DNA of 64,000 bases from Caulobacter sp. UNC358MFTsu5.1 (GCF_000712075.1 NZ_JONW01000011.1:124001-188000), one strand, 5' to 3'; counted from the stretch's first letter, positions 52,063-61,137 are shown. The notes: generated by a model from the letters alone, not told the origin. Numbers and translations are program-made.

Positions 52063-53022
52063 TTATCGGCCCGACTTCAGGCTCTGCTCCATCCGGGTGT
52101 TCAGGTCCTGGAAGGAGCGCACCAGGTCGTCGCACGACGCCTTGTCCGCCTCGCACAGGACCTGCATCCGCAGCGACGTTCCGCCGTCGACTTCCACGGC
52201 CTGGCGTTTCACCGCCGCGGGATAGGCCGGATGGCCGGGCGGCGCGAACGACCAGACCGCGCTCGACGCCTCGTCGAAGGCGACTGTCCAGCCGTCGCGG
52301 GTCGAGAATTCGATGTCCTTGCGCCGGTGCAGTCCTTCCAGGGCGGCGGCGACCGTGGCGTAGCCGATGGTGCTTTCGGTCGCCTCGGGGAGGGGCGCGT
52401 TGACTTGGGGCGCGTCGGTTTGGGACGCCGCGAAGTTCGGGCAGTTGGCCGACAGGCGCGCCCAGGTGGCGTCCAGTTCGGCTTTCGAAGACTTCTGGGC
52501 GGTGGCGTTGTCGATATAGTTGTCTTCCTGGCGCATGACGTGGAACGCGCCGCCGGTCGCGGGCTGGTGCAGGATCAGATAGCCGCAATGGCGATCCACC
52601 CGCTGGAAGCGGCTGACCAGGTCGATCGCCGCATAGACGCCGGGATAGGGCGCGGCGGACGGATCCTTGCTCCAGGTGACAGTGGTGATGCGTCGTTCGA
52701 CGACGTCGCCCGCGTCGGCCCTGAAGCGGTCCGCGGTACGGGAAAACGCGTCATAGGGAAGCTGGCTCTGGTGCTCCTTGGTCAGGAACCCATAGGCTTC
52801 CCGGGTCCTGCCGCCATCAAGGGCCGCCAGGAAGGCGGTCACGGTCTTGCGCGCCGCGTCTTCCTGTTCTGTGGACGGGATCCAGCCGGGGGCCGAGTCC
52901 GAGCTCACATTGACCTGACGGGGCGCGCCGGAAGCCGGAGCCAGTGCGTGTGCGGCCCCGACCGGCGTCGCCGAAAGGAGCGCGGCGAAGGTCACGAGGA
53001 GGACAGTCGAAGGCTTGGACAT
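52063..53022 (-). CDS. Secreted DUF4019-containing protein
   Basis: 319 residues. Signal peptide MSKPSTVLLVTFAALLSATPVGAAHA. N-terminal mature domain with the DUF4019 pattern (about 50-150: EDAARKTVTAFLAALDGGRTREAYGFLTKEHQSQLPYDAFSRTADRFRADAGDVVERRITTVTWSKDP, AIDLVSRFQRVDRHCGYLILHQ). A second part (about 200-315) contains two Cys (LCEADKASCDDLVRSF) likely disulfide-bonded. Periplasmic; function unknown. ATG with AGGAGGAC upstream. Confidence 0.78.
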   Translation of the reverse strand: MSKPSTVLLVTFAALLSATPVGAAHALAPASGAPRQVNVSSDSAPGWIPSTEQEDAARKTVTAFLAALDGGRTREAYGFLTKEHQSQLPYDAFSRTADRFRADAGDVVERRITTVTWSKDPSAAPYPGVYAAIDLVSRFQRVDRHCGYLILHQPATGGAFHVMRQEDNYIDNATAQKSSKAELDATWARLSANCPNFAASQTDAPQVNAPLPEATESTIGYATVAAALEGLHRRKDIEFSTRDGWTVAFDEASSAVWSFAPPGHPAYPAAVKRQAVEVDGGTSLRMQVLCEADKASCDDLVRSFQDLNTRMEQSLKSGR

Positions 53023-53084
53023 AAGGCCAAGCTACACCGTGGGTTGGGCGAGGCAACCGCCCGTGGTCCTCCCCCCGCGACCGC

Positions 53085-53678
53085 CTAGCGCTGGGCCAGG
53101 GCGCCGGCGAAGTCGATCACGCACATGGAGCCGTAGGCGCGGTGCGGGCCGCAGGCCACGCCGGCCAGCTGGTAGCCGGTGGCGAAGATGTTGCGGCGGT
53201 GGCCGCGGCCCGGCACGCCGCTGTCGATGATCAGTTGGCGGACGACGTCGCGGGGATCGTCGTAGCCGTACGAGATGTTCTCGGCCGACACGCCGGCCCA
53301 GACGCCCTGGCCGCGCAGGCGCTGGCCCAGGCCGCCGGCCGCGCCGTGGCCGACGTCGCCCCGCGCGCCCTGGGCGGCGGTGTGCTGGTAGGCGGCCGCG
53401 GCGATGCGCCGGTCGCCCTTCAGCGGGGGCAGGGGGGACTGGCGCTCCAGGAATTCGATGGCGTCCGCGACAGCGGCGGGATCGTCGGCGTCGCGGAGCT
53501 CGCGGCGCAGTTCGCGGGCGTATTCGGCGGGCCGGGCGCGGGCGAAGTTCATCTCGTCCAGCACGGCCTCGTCGAGGCGGGTGGAGGTCAGGGACGCCGA
53601 TCGGGCGGCGGGCGTCAGGACAAGCAGAAGCAGGCCGGCGAGCGCCGGGACGAAGGCCATGCGGCCGGAAATGCGCAT
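53085..53678 (-). CDS. CAP-domain (SCP/PR-1) secreted protein
   Basis: 197 residues. Signal peptide MRISGRMAFVPALAGLLLLVLTPAARS. The CAP fold follows: LDEAVLDEMNFARARPAEYARELRRELRD (about 36-64), SPLPPLKGDRRIAAAAYQHTAAQGARGDVGHGAAGG (about 80-115), SAENISYGYDDPRDVVRQLIIDSGVPGRGHRRNIFATGYQLAGVACGPH (about 130-180). The His/Glu residues of the CAP cavity (GHG, SAEN, GHRRN) are present. Bacterial CAP proteins are exported and of uncertain enzymatic role. Confidence 0.9.
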   Translation of the reverse strand: MRISGRMAFVPALAGLLLLVLTPAARSASLTSTRLDEAVLDEMNFARARPAEYARELRRELRDADDPAAVADAIEFLERQSPLPPLKGDRRIAAAAYQHTAAQGARGDVGHGAAGGLGQRLRGQGVWAGVSAENISYGYDDPRDVVRQLIIDSGVPGRGHRRNIFATGYQLAGVACGPHRAYGSMCVIDFAGALAQR

Positions 53679-53770
53679 GCGCGCTCCCCGTGAATCAGAC
53701 GCCCCGGGTCTGACCTAGCATGCTCCGTCGATGCGTGCAGTCGCGCGGAATGTCGCGGCGAGCCTTTCGC

Positions 53771-53911
53771 TCAGCGAGGATCGCCCGGCGGCTTGGAAGC
53801 GGCTTCGGCGGCCTTGGCGGCGGCCTTTTCGGCGGCCTTCTGTGCGGCCTTTTCGGCCTTCAGCCGATCGCGTTCCTGACGTTCGAAGGCGTAGTTGGGC
53901 GTGCGCGGCAT
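53771..53911 (-). CDS. 46-residue Lys/Ala-rich small protein
   Basis: 46 residues: MPRTPNYAFERQERDRLKAE at the start, then KAAQKAAEKAAAKAAEAAS and KPPGDPR. One charged helix of repeated K-A-A units. CAGGGAGAC ribosome site 9 bases before the ATG. Short proteins of this form (RTPNYxFERxERxRxKAxKxAEK) are widespread in alphaproteobacteria. Function unknown. Just upstream is the palindrome GTTCC-GCTA-GGAAC (53927-53940). Confidence 0.7.
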   Translation of the reverse strand: MPRTPNYAFERQERDRLKAEKAAQKAAEKAAAKAAEAASKPPGDPR

Positions 53912-53983
53912 GACGAGCGTCTCCCTGTTCCGCTAGGAACGCGGCCAGGGGGAAACGGTAGCGCGGATCGAATTGGATTTACA

Positions 53984-54017
53984 GCCGTCATCCTCGCCGG
54001 AGGGCGAGAATGACGGC
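53984..54017. terminator. Hairpin downstream of aspC
   Basis: GCCGTCATCCTCGCC (53984-53998) and GGCGAGAATGACGGC (54003-54017) pair over 15 positions with a single mismatch, loop GGAG. It follows the stop of aspC (read on the minus strand) and lies before the 46-residue gene. A strong stem without long T run on either side; probable terminator. Confidence 0.65.
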
Positions 54018-54034
54018 CGCGGAGGCTCAGGCGC

Positions 54035-55240
<1,206 letters not shown>

Positions 55241-55498
55241 TCAGGACTCCCCTGGGAGGACGTGGACTCGAAAGCCCGGTTTCAGGATTGCGGCGGTCTT
55301 TACGCCCGCGCTTGCCGCGGTGCAACGCAACAAAGGGCCGAAAGCGTGGGGTTCTTGCGCGTTTCGAACACTCAAGGTACCGCTATCATACAAATACGAG
55401 AGGCCGCGCCGCACGGCGGGCGGCCCAGGAGGAAACGACCAGCATCGTCCGCCGTCGGCGGGGGATCGACGCACGCCGCGTCTCATGAAGGGGGAAAC

Positions 55499-56095
55499 AT
55501 GACGAAGATCGCGATCCTGGCCGCCGTGGCGGCGCTGAGCCTGTCCGCCGCCGCGCCGCCGGCGGCCCGCGCGGCCGAGCCGGCCGCCCAGGGCATCATG
55601 AAGTACGCCATCAACAAGCCGTCCGTGGCCTGGAACGTCTACGGACCCGGCCAGACCAACGCGCCGGTCAAGGACAAGGCGGTGGTCGGCGGGAACGGCG
55701 TGCGGGTCCAGGTCACGTCGCCGACGCCGGACAAGCCCTGGGACAGCGCCGCCGGCCAGGCCGTCAACGGCAAGATCGCCAAGGGCGACATCGTCACCAT
55801 CGCCTTCTGGGCCAAGGCCGAGCCGGTGGACGGCGGACCGGCGACGGCCAACATCACCTCGGTGCGTGTCCAGCAGGCGGCCGAGCCCTGGGGCGGGATC
55901 GTCGAGGGCAAGGTCGCGGTCACCAGCGGCGACTGGCAGATCTACACCGTCAGCGGCCGCGCGAGCATGGACGCCGACAAGGGCGGGGCGGGCGTCGCCC
56001 TGCACCTGGGCTCGGCCAAGCAGACCGTGGTGCTGGGCCCGCTGTTCGTGCTGGACTTCGGCCCGAACTACGACCCGTCGATGGCGGCGAAGTAG
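55499..56095 (+). CDS. Secreted beta-sandwich protein (carbohydrate-binding-module-like)
   Basis: 198 residues. Signal peptide MTKIAILAAVAALSLSAAA with cleavage after ARA. The mature protein has the alternating hydrophobic pattern of a jelly-roll: YAINKPSVAWNVYGPGQTN, GGNGVRVQVTSPTPDKPWDSAAGQAVNGKIAKGDIVTIAFWAKAE (about 70-115), ITSVRVQQAAEPWGGIVEGKVAVTSGDWQIYTVSGRA, GVALHLGSAKQTVVLGPLFVLDFGPNYD. Similar to CBM4/9-like modules often fused to glycosidases, here alone. A five-codon ORF (ATG at 55485) overlaps its start. Confidence 0.75.
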   Translation: MTKIAILAAVAALSLSAAAPPAARAAEPAAQGIMKYAINKPSVAWNVYGPGQTNAPVKDKAVVGGNGVRVQVTSPTPDKPWDSAAGQAVNGKIAKGDIVTIAFWAKAEPVDGGPATANITSVRVQQAAEPWGGIVEGKVAVTSGDWQIYTVSGRASMDADKGGAGVALHLGSAKQTVVLGPLFVLDFGPNYDPSMAAK

Positions 56096-56097
56096 GG

Positions 56098-56640
56098 CTA
56101 CTTCCCGGCCGCCCGCATGTGGTCGATGAACGCCGTCAGGTGCCGGCCCAGATAGGCCAGGGTCTTTTCGTCGATCACCTGGCCGTTCTCGATCTTGGTG
56201 TGGGCCTGGCCGACCAGCATCTCGCTGAGCGGCCAGTACTCGGCCGAGACCTTGCGCAGCGACTGGCGCAGGGCGTCCTGGCCGCGGACCGTGCCGGTGA
56301 CGCCCGGCGAGGCGCCGACGATGCACGCGGTCTTGCCCGCCAGGGCGGAGGGCGAGCCGCGCGAGGCCCAGTCGATGGCGTTCTTCAGCACGCCCGTGAT
56401 CCCGCCGTTGTATTCGGGGCAGGCCAGCAGCAGGGCGTCGGCGCCGCGGATGGCGTCCTTCCAGGCCGTGACCGGCTCGGGGTCGCCCTGGTCCTCGACG
56501 TCCTGGTTGAACAGCGGCAGGTCGTGCAGGCGGAAGATCTCGATCGTCACGCCCTCGGGCGCGCATTCCTGGGCGGTGCGCAGCAGGGCGGTGTTGAACG
56601 AGGCGGCCCGCAGGCTGCCGGAGACGCCGAGAAGTTTCAT
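56098..56640 (-). CDS. NADPH-dependent FMN reductase (ChrR/YieF type)
   Basis: 180 residues, flavodoxin-like. MKLLGVSGSLRAASFNTALLRTAQE (about 1-25, FMN phosphate loop SGSLRxxSxN), LPLFNQDVEDQGDPEPVTAWKDAIRGADALLLACPEYNGGITGVLKNAIDWASR (about 43-95, with the family signature PEYNGGxxGxLKNAIDW), GKTACIVGASPGVTG. Two-electron reduction of quinones or chromate-type substrates. Convergent with the secreted protein gene, 2 bases apart. Confidence 0.93.
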   Translation of the reverse strand: MKLLGVSGSLRAASFNTALLRTAQECAPEGVTIEIFRLHDLPLFNQDVEDQGDPEPVTAWKDAIRGADALLLACPEYNGGITGVLKNAIDWASRGSPSALAGKTACIVGASPGVTGTVRGQDALRQSLRKVSAEYWPLSEMLVGQAHTKIENGQVIDEKTLAYLGRHLTAFIDHMRAAGK

Positions 56641-56702
56641 GGAAAAGGCTCCGCCGCTGATGGCGCGAACCTAGTCAGCGTCGCCGCGGAACGAAAGCTG
56701 GA

Positions 56703-57386
56703 TCAGGCGGTCAGGACGGTCCGCATCGCGGTTTCGCCCAGGCTGCTCCCGAGACCGCTCACCTGCGCCTCGACATGGGTCCACAGGCGCTCCAGGTCGC
56801 GGGCGGCAGGGCTGTCCGGCTCGTGCTCGGCCACGCAGCGGCCTTGCGCCATCGCCTTCTGGAAGGCCTCGCGCGAGCGCAGGCCGTGCGGGGCCAGCGG
56901 CAGGCCGCAGAACCGCAGGGCCTCCATGATCTCGGGGAAGGCCACCGGGGCCACTTCGGGCCGGTTGGTGTGGGCCTGGTTCAGCACTACCAGCCCGCCC
57001 TTGCCCAGGCGCCGGACCGCTTCGGCGGTGCGCACGATCGGGGCCAGGTCGAGGAACGAAGGGCGACCCGCGACCAGGCAGAAGTCGGCGACGTTCACCG
57101 CCTGGGCGACGTCGGCCTCCGGCGCGGCGGGGGTGTCGATGAACAGGTAGTCGTAGCCCTCGCGCATGGCGTTGGACTTGGTCATGAACAGCTTGCCGGC
57201 GGTGATCTCGGCCAGGGCCGGCCCCGGTGCGGGACGAGCCCGCAGGGCGTCCGACGCGGACCGCTGCGGGTCCATGTCGGCCAGCAGAACCCTGTGACCG
57301 GCCAGATAGGCCATCAGCGCCAGGTTGACGGCCAGGGTGGTCTTGCCCGATCCGCCCTTTCGGGAAAGCACAGTAATTGTCTTCAC
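56703..57386 (-). CDS. ParA-family ATPase A (orphan, no ParB)
   Basis: 227 residues from GTG at 57386. Deviant Walker A KGGSGKTTLAVNLAL (about 10-24), Walker A' DMDPQRSA (about 38-45), Walker B-type FIDTPAAPEADVAQAVNVADFCLVAGRPSFLD (about 80-112), and NQAHTNRPEV, where chromosome ParA has a switch region. Near copy of the adjacent 57560-58225 gene (similar in almost every motif), and no ParB gene is nearby. Such small ParA-like ATPases position cellular cargo such as chemosensory clusters, pili or capsule machines. Cargo here is not evident. Confidence 0.88.
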   Translation of the reverse strand: MKTITVLSRKGGSGKTTLAVNLALMAYLAGHRVLLADMDPQRSASDALRARPAPGPALAEITAGKLFMTKSNAMREGYDYLFIDTPAAPEADVAQAVNVADFCLVAGRPSFLDLAPIVRTAEAVRRLGKGGLVVLNQAHTNRPEVAPVAFPEIMEALRFCGLPLAPHGLRSREAFQKAMAQGRCVAEHEPDSPAARDLERLWTHVEAQVSGLGSSLGETAMRTVLTA

Positions 57387-57559
57387 GACGTGCACTCTTT
57401 GCCCATACCGAGCGACTGGAGGCCGCAAGGTTCCCCAAGGTGGCCAAGTGTTATGGTCAAGATGTAAACAGAACTTCAACCTGCGGATTATCTGGCGTTT
57501 ACGGTAAAATTGCTACAAACCATTGGCCGTGCTGCGAAAATGCCGCAGCGGCGACAGGT

Positions 57560-58225
57560 TCAGCCGGCGCGGGCGTCGCGTCCGCGGCCGTCCAGGGCCA
57601 GCAGGGCGGCCACGTGGCTCCACAGGCGGTCGATTTCCTGGGCGGCCGGGGCCTGCGGATCCCACTCGGCGACCGACAATCCCCGGGCGATCGCCTGCTG
57701 GTAGATCGCCCGCGACCGCAGCCCGACCGGGGCGATGGGCAGGCCGCAGAAGCGCAGGGCCTCGATGGCCTGCTGCACGCTGGCCGGCTCCAGTCCCGAG
57801 CGCCTGGACGGCGCCTGGTTCAGCACGATCAGCCCCGCCTTGCCCAGGCGCCGGACCATCTCGGCCGAGCGCGCCACCGAGGCGATGTCGAGGAAGGTCG
57901 GCCGGCAGACCAGCACGCACAGGTCGGCCGAATTGACCGCCACGGCCACGTCGGCGTCCGGCGCGGCGGGGGTGTCGATCAGCATCACGTCATAGGCGTC
58001 GTGCACGGCTTGCGACCGGGTCTGGAACAGCTTGCCGGCGTTGATCTCGGCCAGGCCGGGGCCCGGTTCGGCGCGGGTCCGCAAGGCGTCGGACGCCGAG
58101 CGCTGCGGGTCGAGGTCGGCCAGCAGGGTCTTCCAGCCCGCCAGGTGGGCGGTGAGGCCCAGATTGATCGACAGGGTCGTCTTGCCGGCCCCGCCCTTGC
58201 GGGAGATCACAGCCAGGGTCTTCAC
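57560..58225 (-). CDS. ParA-family ATPase B (tandem paralogue)
   Basis: 221 residues from GTG at 58225 with GGGGGAG upstream. Deviant Walker A KGGAGKTTLSINLGL (about 10-24), DLDPQRSASDALRTR (about 38-52), LIDTPAAPDADVAVAVNSADLCVLVCRPTFLD (about 80-111), LIVLNQAPSRRSGLE, ALRFCGLPIAPVGLRSRAIYQQAIARGLSVAEWDPQAPAAQEIDRLW. Very similar to the gene 174 bases downstream, so a tandem duplication. A perfect DnaA box lies 58 bases upstream. Confidence 0.88.
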   Translation of the reverse strand: MKTLAVISRKGGAGKTTLSINLGLTAHLAGWKTLLADLDPQRSASDALRTRAEPGPGLAEINAGKLFQTRSQAVHDAYDVMLIDTPAAPDADVAVAVNSADLCVLVCRPTFLDIASVARSAEMVRRLGKAGLIVLNQAPSRRSGLEPASVQQAIEALRFCGLPIAPVGLRSRAIYQQAIARGLSVAEWDPQAPAAQEIDRLWSHVAALLALDGRGRDARAG

Positions 58226-58282
58226 GTGGGACGCTCCCCCCAACGCATCCCGTACAGAGCGCTTTCCGCAAGGTCGGGAGCC

Positions 58283-58291
58283 TGTGGATAA
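58283..58291 (-). promoter_or_regulatory. Perfect DnaA box before the ParA-like pair
   Basis: TGTGGATAA, that is TTATCCACA on the minus strand, the full nine-base DnaA consensus. It lies 58 bases upstream of the GTG of ParA-like gene B, in its promoter region, and suggests replication-linked expression. A second role (isolated titration site) is possible. Confidence 0.5.
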
Positions 58292-58459
58292 CTTAGCCGC
58301 GCCTTACGACAGCTTCGCAACGGGAATGTCGCCTCGCGGGAAACTTAACCTTGCCGCGGACCCGTCCCACGGGAAGCTTGACGAGAAAATGAGCGGCCGA
58401 TGGGCGATTTGCGTCCGCGGCGTGCTTGACCGGGCGTTGGGCATGGGCGAGGCAGGCGC

Positions 58460-59170
58460 ATGCTTCGTCGCCTGATCGACTTCTTCACCAACATGGACGC
58501 CAAGGCCTGGCGCACGATCGCGGTGTCGTTCGTGCTGTTCGGCGGGGTGGGCGTGGTCTTCCTGTTCGGGGCCCAGCTGCTGGGCCTGAACGGCGAGGTG
58601 ACGGTCGAGCAGTGGCTGGGCGCGGCCCACGGGCCCTGGGCCCTGCCGGTCGCGGTCAGCGCCTTCGCGGTCCTGGCCTTCATCGGCGTGCCCCAGTTCG
58701 TGCTGATCGCGGCGGCGGTGGTGGCCTTCGGGCCCTGGACCGGTTTCGCCTACAGCTGGATCGGCACCCTGGTCTCGTCCCTGGTCGGGTTCTGGCTGGG
58801 GCGGGCGTTCGGGGGGCGGCTGCTGAAGGACCTGGCTGGCGACGGCGTGGCCAAGTTCATGAAGCTGATCGGCCGCAACGGCTTCCTGGCCAGCCTGATC
58901 GTGCGCCTGGTGCCCTCGGCGCCGTTCATCGTCGTCAACATGGCGGCCGGCGTCACGCCGATGAAAATCCGCGACTTCGCCGCCGGGACCGCCGTCGGCA
59001 TCATCCCGAAGATCGCCCTGACCGCCTTCGCCGGCAATTCGATCGTCCAGGCCCTGAAGGGCGGCGGCAAGCAGCACATCGTGATGCTGGTGATCGCCGT
59101 CGCGGTCTGGATCGGCGCCGGCCTGATCGCCCGGAACTGGCTGAAGAAGCGCGAGGAAGCGGCGGACTAG
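58460..59170 (+). CDS. TVP38/TMEM64 (DedA-like, VTT domain) membrane protein
   Basis: 236 residues with about six membrane segments: 18-38 (TIAVSFVLFGGVGVVFLFGAQL), 60-90 (ALPVAVSAFAVLAFIGVPQFVLIAAAVVAFG), 93-115, and 150-220. VTT signature: FGPWTGFAYSWIGTLVSSLVGFWLGRAFGG (about 89-118) and LIVRLVPSAPFIVVNMAAGVTPMKIRDFAAGTAVGIIPKI (about 147-186). Lipid scramblase/transport-related membrane protein. ATG at 58460 with GGGCGAGGCAG in front. Confidence 0.88.
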   Translation: MLRRLIDFFTNMDAKAWRTIAVSFVLFGGVGVVFLFGAQLLGLNGEVTVEQWLGAAHGPWALPVAVSAFAVLAFIGVPQFVLIAAAVVAFGPWTGFAYSWIGTLVSSLVGFWLGRAFGGRLLKDLAGDGVAKFMKLIGRNGFLASLIVRLVPSAPFIVVNMAAGVTPMKIRDFAAGTAVGIIPKIALTAFAGNSIVQALKGGGKQHIVMLVIAVAVWIGAGLIARNWLKKREEAAD

Positions 59171-59318
59171 GCGAGGGCGGTTCGCGCGTCTCGGCGCGAT
59201 CTCCGGGGCGTTTGACGCGTGAACCTCGCCAAGTCGTGGTTGAGTTGACCCGCCGCCCCACCTGTGCGGGTGAAAACTTGCTCCGCATGCGGCGAATTGA
59301 TCGATTAACGCAAAATGC

Positions 59319-59343
59319 TTGCCGCTTTTCGGGGCGCTGTGTA
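59319..59343 (+). promoter_or_regulatory. Candidate promoter of the leuA leader
   Basis: TTGCCGC (59319-59325), a 10-base spacer, then GCTGTGTA (59336-59343) resembles the Caulobacter housekeeping pair TTGACGS-N10-14-GCTANAWC with several mismatches. The start would lie near 59350, giving the leader ORF (ATG 59355) a very short or absent 5' leader. Confidence 0.35.
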
Positions 59344-59354
59344 GAAAGCGAACC

Positions 59355-59411
59355 ATGAACGTCGCGCGCCAACTGCTTTCGCTTCGGCTTACCAACCCCT
59401 GGGCGCTCTAG
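59355..59411 (+). CDS. Leucine-rich leader peptide upstream of leuA
   Basis: 18 residues, MNVARQLLSLRLTNPWAL, ending TAG. Five of 18 residues are Leu, in positions 7, 8, 10, 12 and 18, and three of the codons are CTT, rare in this GC-rich genome. It is 87 bases before leuA. Downstream bases can fold (CCCCT 59396-59400 with AGGGG 59410-59414). This is the arrangement of a ribosome-mediated attenuator sensing Leu-tRNA. Translation is not proven; the ribosome site is weak. Confidence 0.65.
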   Translation: MNVARQLLSLRLTNPWAL

Positions 59412-59498
59412 GGGCCGCGCATCGTCGTGGCCGGGCGCGCAGGGGATGACTGACCCAATCGCCGCCCGCACGCAGACACCTTCCGACGAGTAGATCCC

Positions 59499-61073
59499 AT
59501 GAGCTCCGTATCGCCCGCCGCTTTTGAAAAGCGCGACAACGTCGTCATTTTCGACACCACCATGCGCGACGGCGAGCAATCGCCCGGCGCCTCAATGTCG
59601 CATGACGAGAAGCTGGAACTGGCCAAGATCCTCGAGGAGATGGGGGTCGACGTCATCGAGGCCGGCTTCCCGATCGCCTCGAACGGCGACTTCGAAGCGG
59701 TCCGCGAGATCGCCAAGATCGTCAAGAACTCCACCATCGCCGGCCTGTGCCGCGCCCACCAGGTGGATATCGACAGGTGTGCGGAGGCCCTGAAGGGTAC
59801 GCAGCGCGGCCGCATCCACGTGGTGATCGCCACCAGCGACCTGCACATGAAGCACAAGCTGCAGATGGAGCCGGACGCCGTCATCGACGTGATCGCCCGC
59901 TCGGTCGGCCACGCCCGCAACCTGCGCGACGACGTCGAGTGGTCGGCAGAGGACGCCACCCGCAGCGACCGCCAGTTCCTGCGCCGCGCCATCGAGACCG
60001 CCATCAAGGCCGGCGCCACGACGATCAACCTGCCCGACACCGTCGGCTACACCTATCCGTCCGAATACGCCGACCTGTTCAAGTGGATGGTCGAGAACGT
60101 CGACGGCGCCGACCGGGTGGTCTTCTCGACCCACTGCCACAACGACCTGGGCCTGGCCGTGGCCAACAGCCTGGCCGGCGTGCAGGGCGGGGCGCGCCAG
60201 GTGGAGTGCGCGATCAACGGCCTGGGCGAGCGGGCCGGAAACGCCGCCCTGGAAGAGATCGTCATGGCCCTGAAGGTGCGCGGCGACCGCCTGCCGTTCC
60301 AGACGGGCATCGACACCACCCACATCACCCGCGCCAGCCGCTACGTCTCGGCCATCACCGGCTTCCCGGTGCAGTACAACAAGGCCATCGTCGGCAAGAA
60401 CGCCTTCGCGCATGAAAGCGGCATCCACCAGGACGGGATGCTGAAGAACCGCGAGACCTACGAGATCATGACCCCGGAATCGGTCGGCCAGGCGCCGTCC
60501 AGCCTGGTCATGGGCAAGCATTCGGGCAGCCACGCCTTCCGCGCCAAGCTGAAGGACCTGGGCTACGAGCTGGGCCAGAACGCCCTGAAGGAGGCCTTCG
60601 GCCGCTTCAAGGACCTGGCCGACCGCAAGAAGCACGTCTACGACGACGACATCATCGCCCTGGTCGACGACGCCCTGGCGCGCGGTTCCGAGCGCATCCG
60701 CGTCACCCACCTGCGCGTGGTGGCCGGCACCGACGGCCAGTCGGCCGAGCTGACCCTGGAAGTCGACGGCGAGACCAAGACCTCGGAGGCCTCGGGCGAC
60801 GGTCCGGTGGACGCCGTGTTCAACGCGATCCTGGCGATCGTGCCGCACAACGCCGCCCTGCGCCTGTTCCAGGTGCACGCGGTGACCGAAGGCACCGACG
60901 CCCAGGCCCAGGTCTCGGTCCGCCTCGAGGAAGACGGCCGCATCGCCACGGGGCAGGCGGCCGACACCGACACCCTGACCGCCTCGGCCAAGGCCTATGT
61001 GAACGCCCTGAACAACCTCATGGCGCGCAAGGAAAAGAGCCGGCCGGAAGCGGCGATCGCCAGCGGCTTCTAG
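59499..61073 (+). CDS. leuA: 2-isopropylmalate synthase
   Basis: 524 residues. Condenses acetyl-CoA and 2-oxoisovalerate, first step of leucine synthesis. Motifs: NVVIFDTTMRDGEQSPGASM (about 11-30), GVDVIEAGFPIAS, HCHNDLGLAVANSLAGVQGGARQVECAINGLGERAGNAALEE (about 208-250, catalytic metal His), NAFAHESGIHQDGMLKNRETYEIM (about 300-324), and a LeuA C-terminal allosteric domain (about 390-510: HLRVVAGTDGQSAELTLEVDGE) that binds leucine. Long form, normal length. Preceded by a leader peptide. Confidence 0.96.
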   Translation: MSSVSPAAFEKRDNVVIFDTTMRDGEQSPGASMSHDEKLELAKILEEMGVDVIEAGFPIASNGDFEAVREIAKIVKNSTIAGLCRAHQVDIDRCAEALKGTQRGRIHVVIATSDLHMKHKLQMEPDAVIDVIARSVGHARNLRDDVEWSAEDATRSDRQFLRRAIETAIKAGATTINLPDTVGYTYPSEYADLFKWMVENVDGADRVVFSTHCHNDLGLAVANSLAGVQGGARQVECAINGLGERAGNAALEEIVMALKVRGDRLPFQTGIDTTHITRASRYVSAITGFPVQYNKAIVGKNAFAHESGIHQDGMLKNRETYEIMTPESVGQAPSSLVMGKHSGSHAFRAKLKDLGYELGQNALKEAFGRFKDLADRKKHVYDDDIIALVDDALARGSERIRVTHLRVVAGTDGQSAELTLEVDGETKTSEASGDGPVDAVFNAILAIVPHNAALRLFQVHAVTEGTDAQAQVSVRLEEDGRIATGQAADTDTLTASAKAYVNALNNLMARKEKSRPEAAIASGF

Positions 61074-61080
61074 CCACCGC

Positions 61081-61137
61081 TGGAGCGCGCTGAACGCGCT
61101 CCAAGTGCTTGACGTGGAGCCTTCCGAAGGAAGGCTC
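61081..61137. terminator. Two adjacent hairpins between leuA and the convergent gene
   Basis: Stem 1: TGGAGCGCG (61081-61089) with CGCGCTCCA (61095-61103), loop CTGAA. Stem 2: GAGCCTTCC (61117-61125) with GGAAGGCTC (61129-61137), loop GAA. Stem 1 directly follows the leuA stop; stem 2 overlaps the stop of the convergent gene (61137). Each is a 9-bp perfect stem, suited to ending transcription from both sides. Confidence 0.7.

Noticed and set aside
53927-53940. GTTCC-GCTA-GGAAC as an EcfG-type promoter for the 46-residue gene
   Set aside because: GGAAC on the coding strand would place the -10 element inside the coding sequence. Possibly a chance palindrome or an operator.
55374-55390. GGTACCGCTATCAT as a sugar-operator before the secreted CBM-like gene
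   Set aside because: The arms pair at only three of five positions; it is more likely part of a promoter -10 (GCTATCAT) than an operator.
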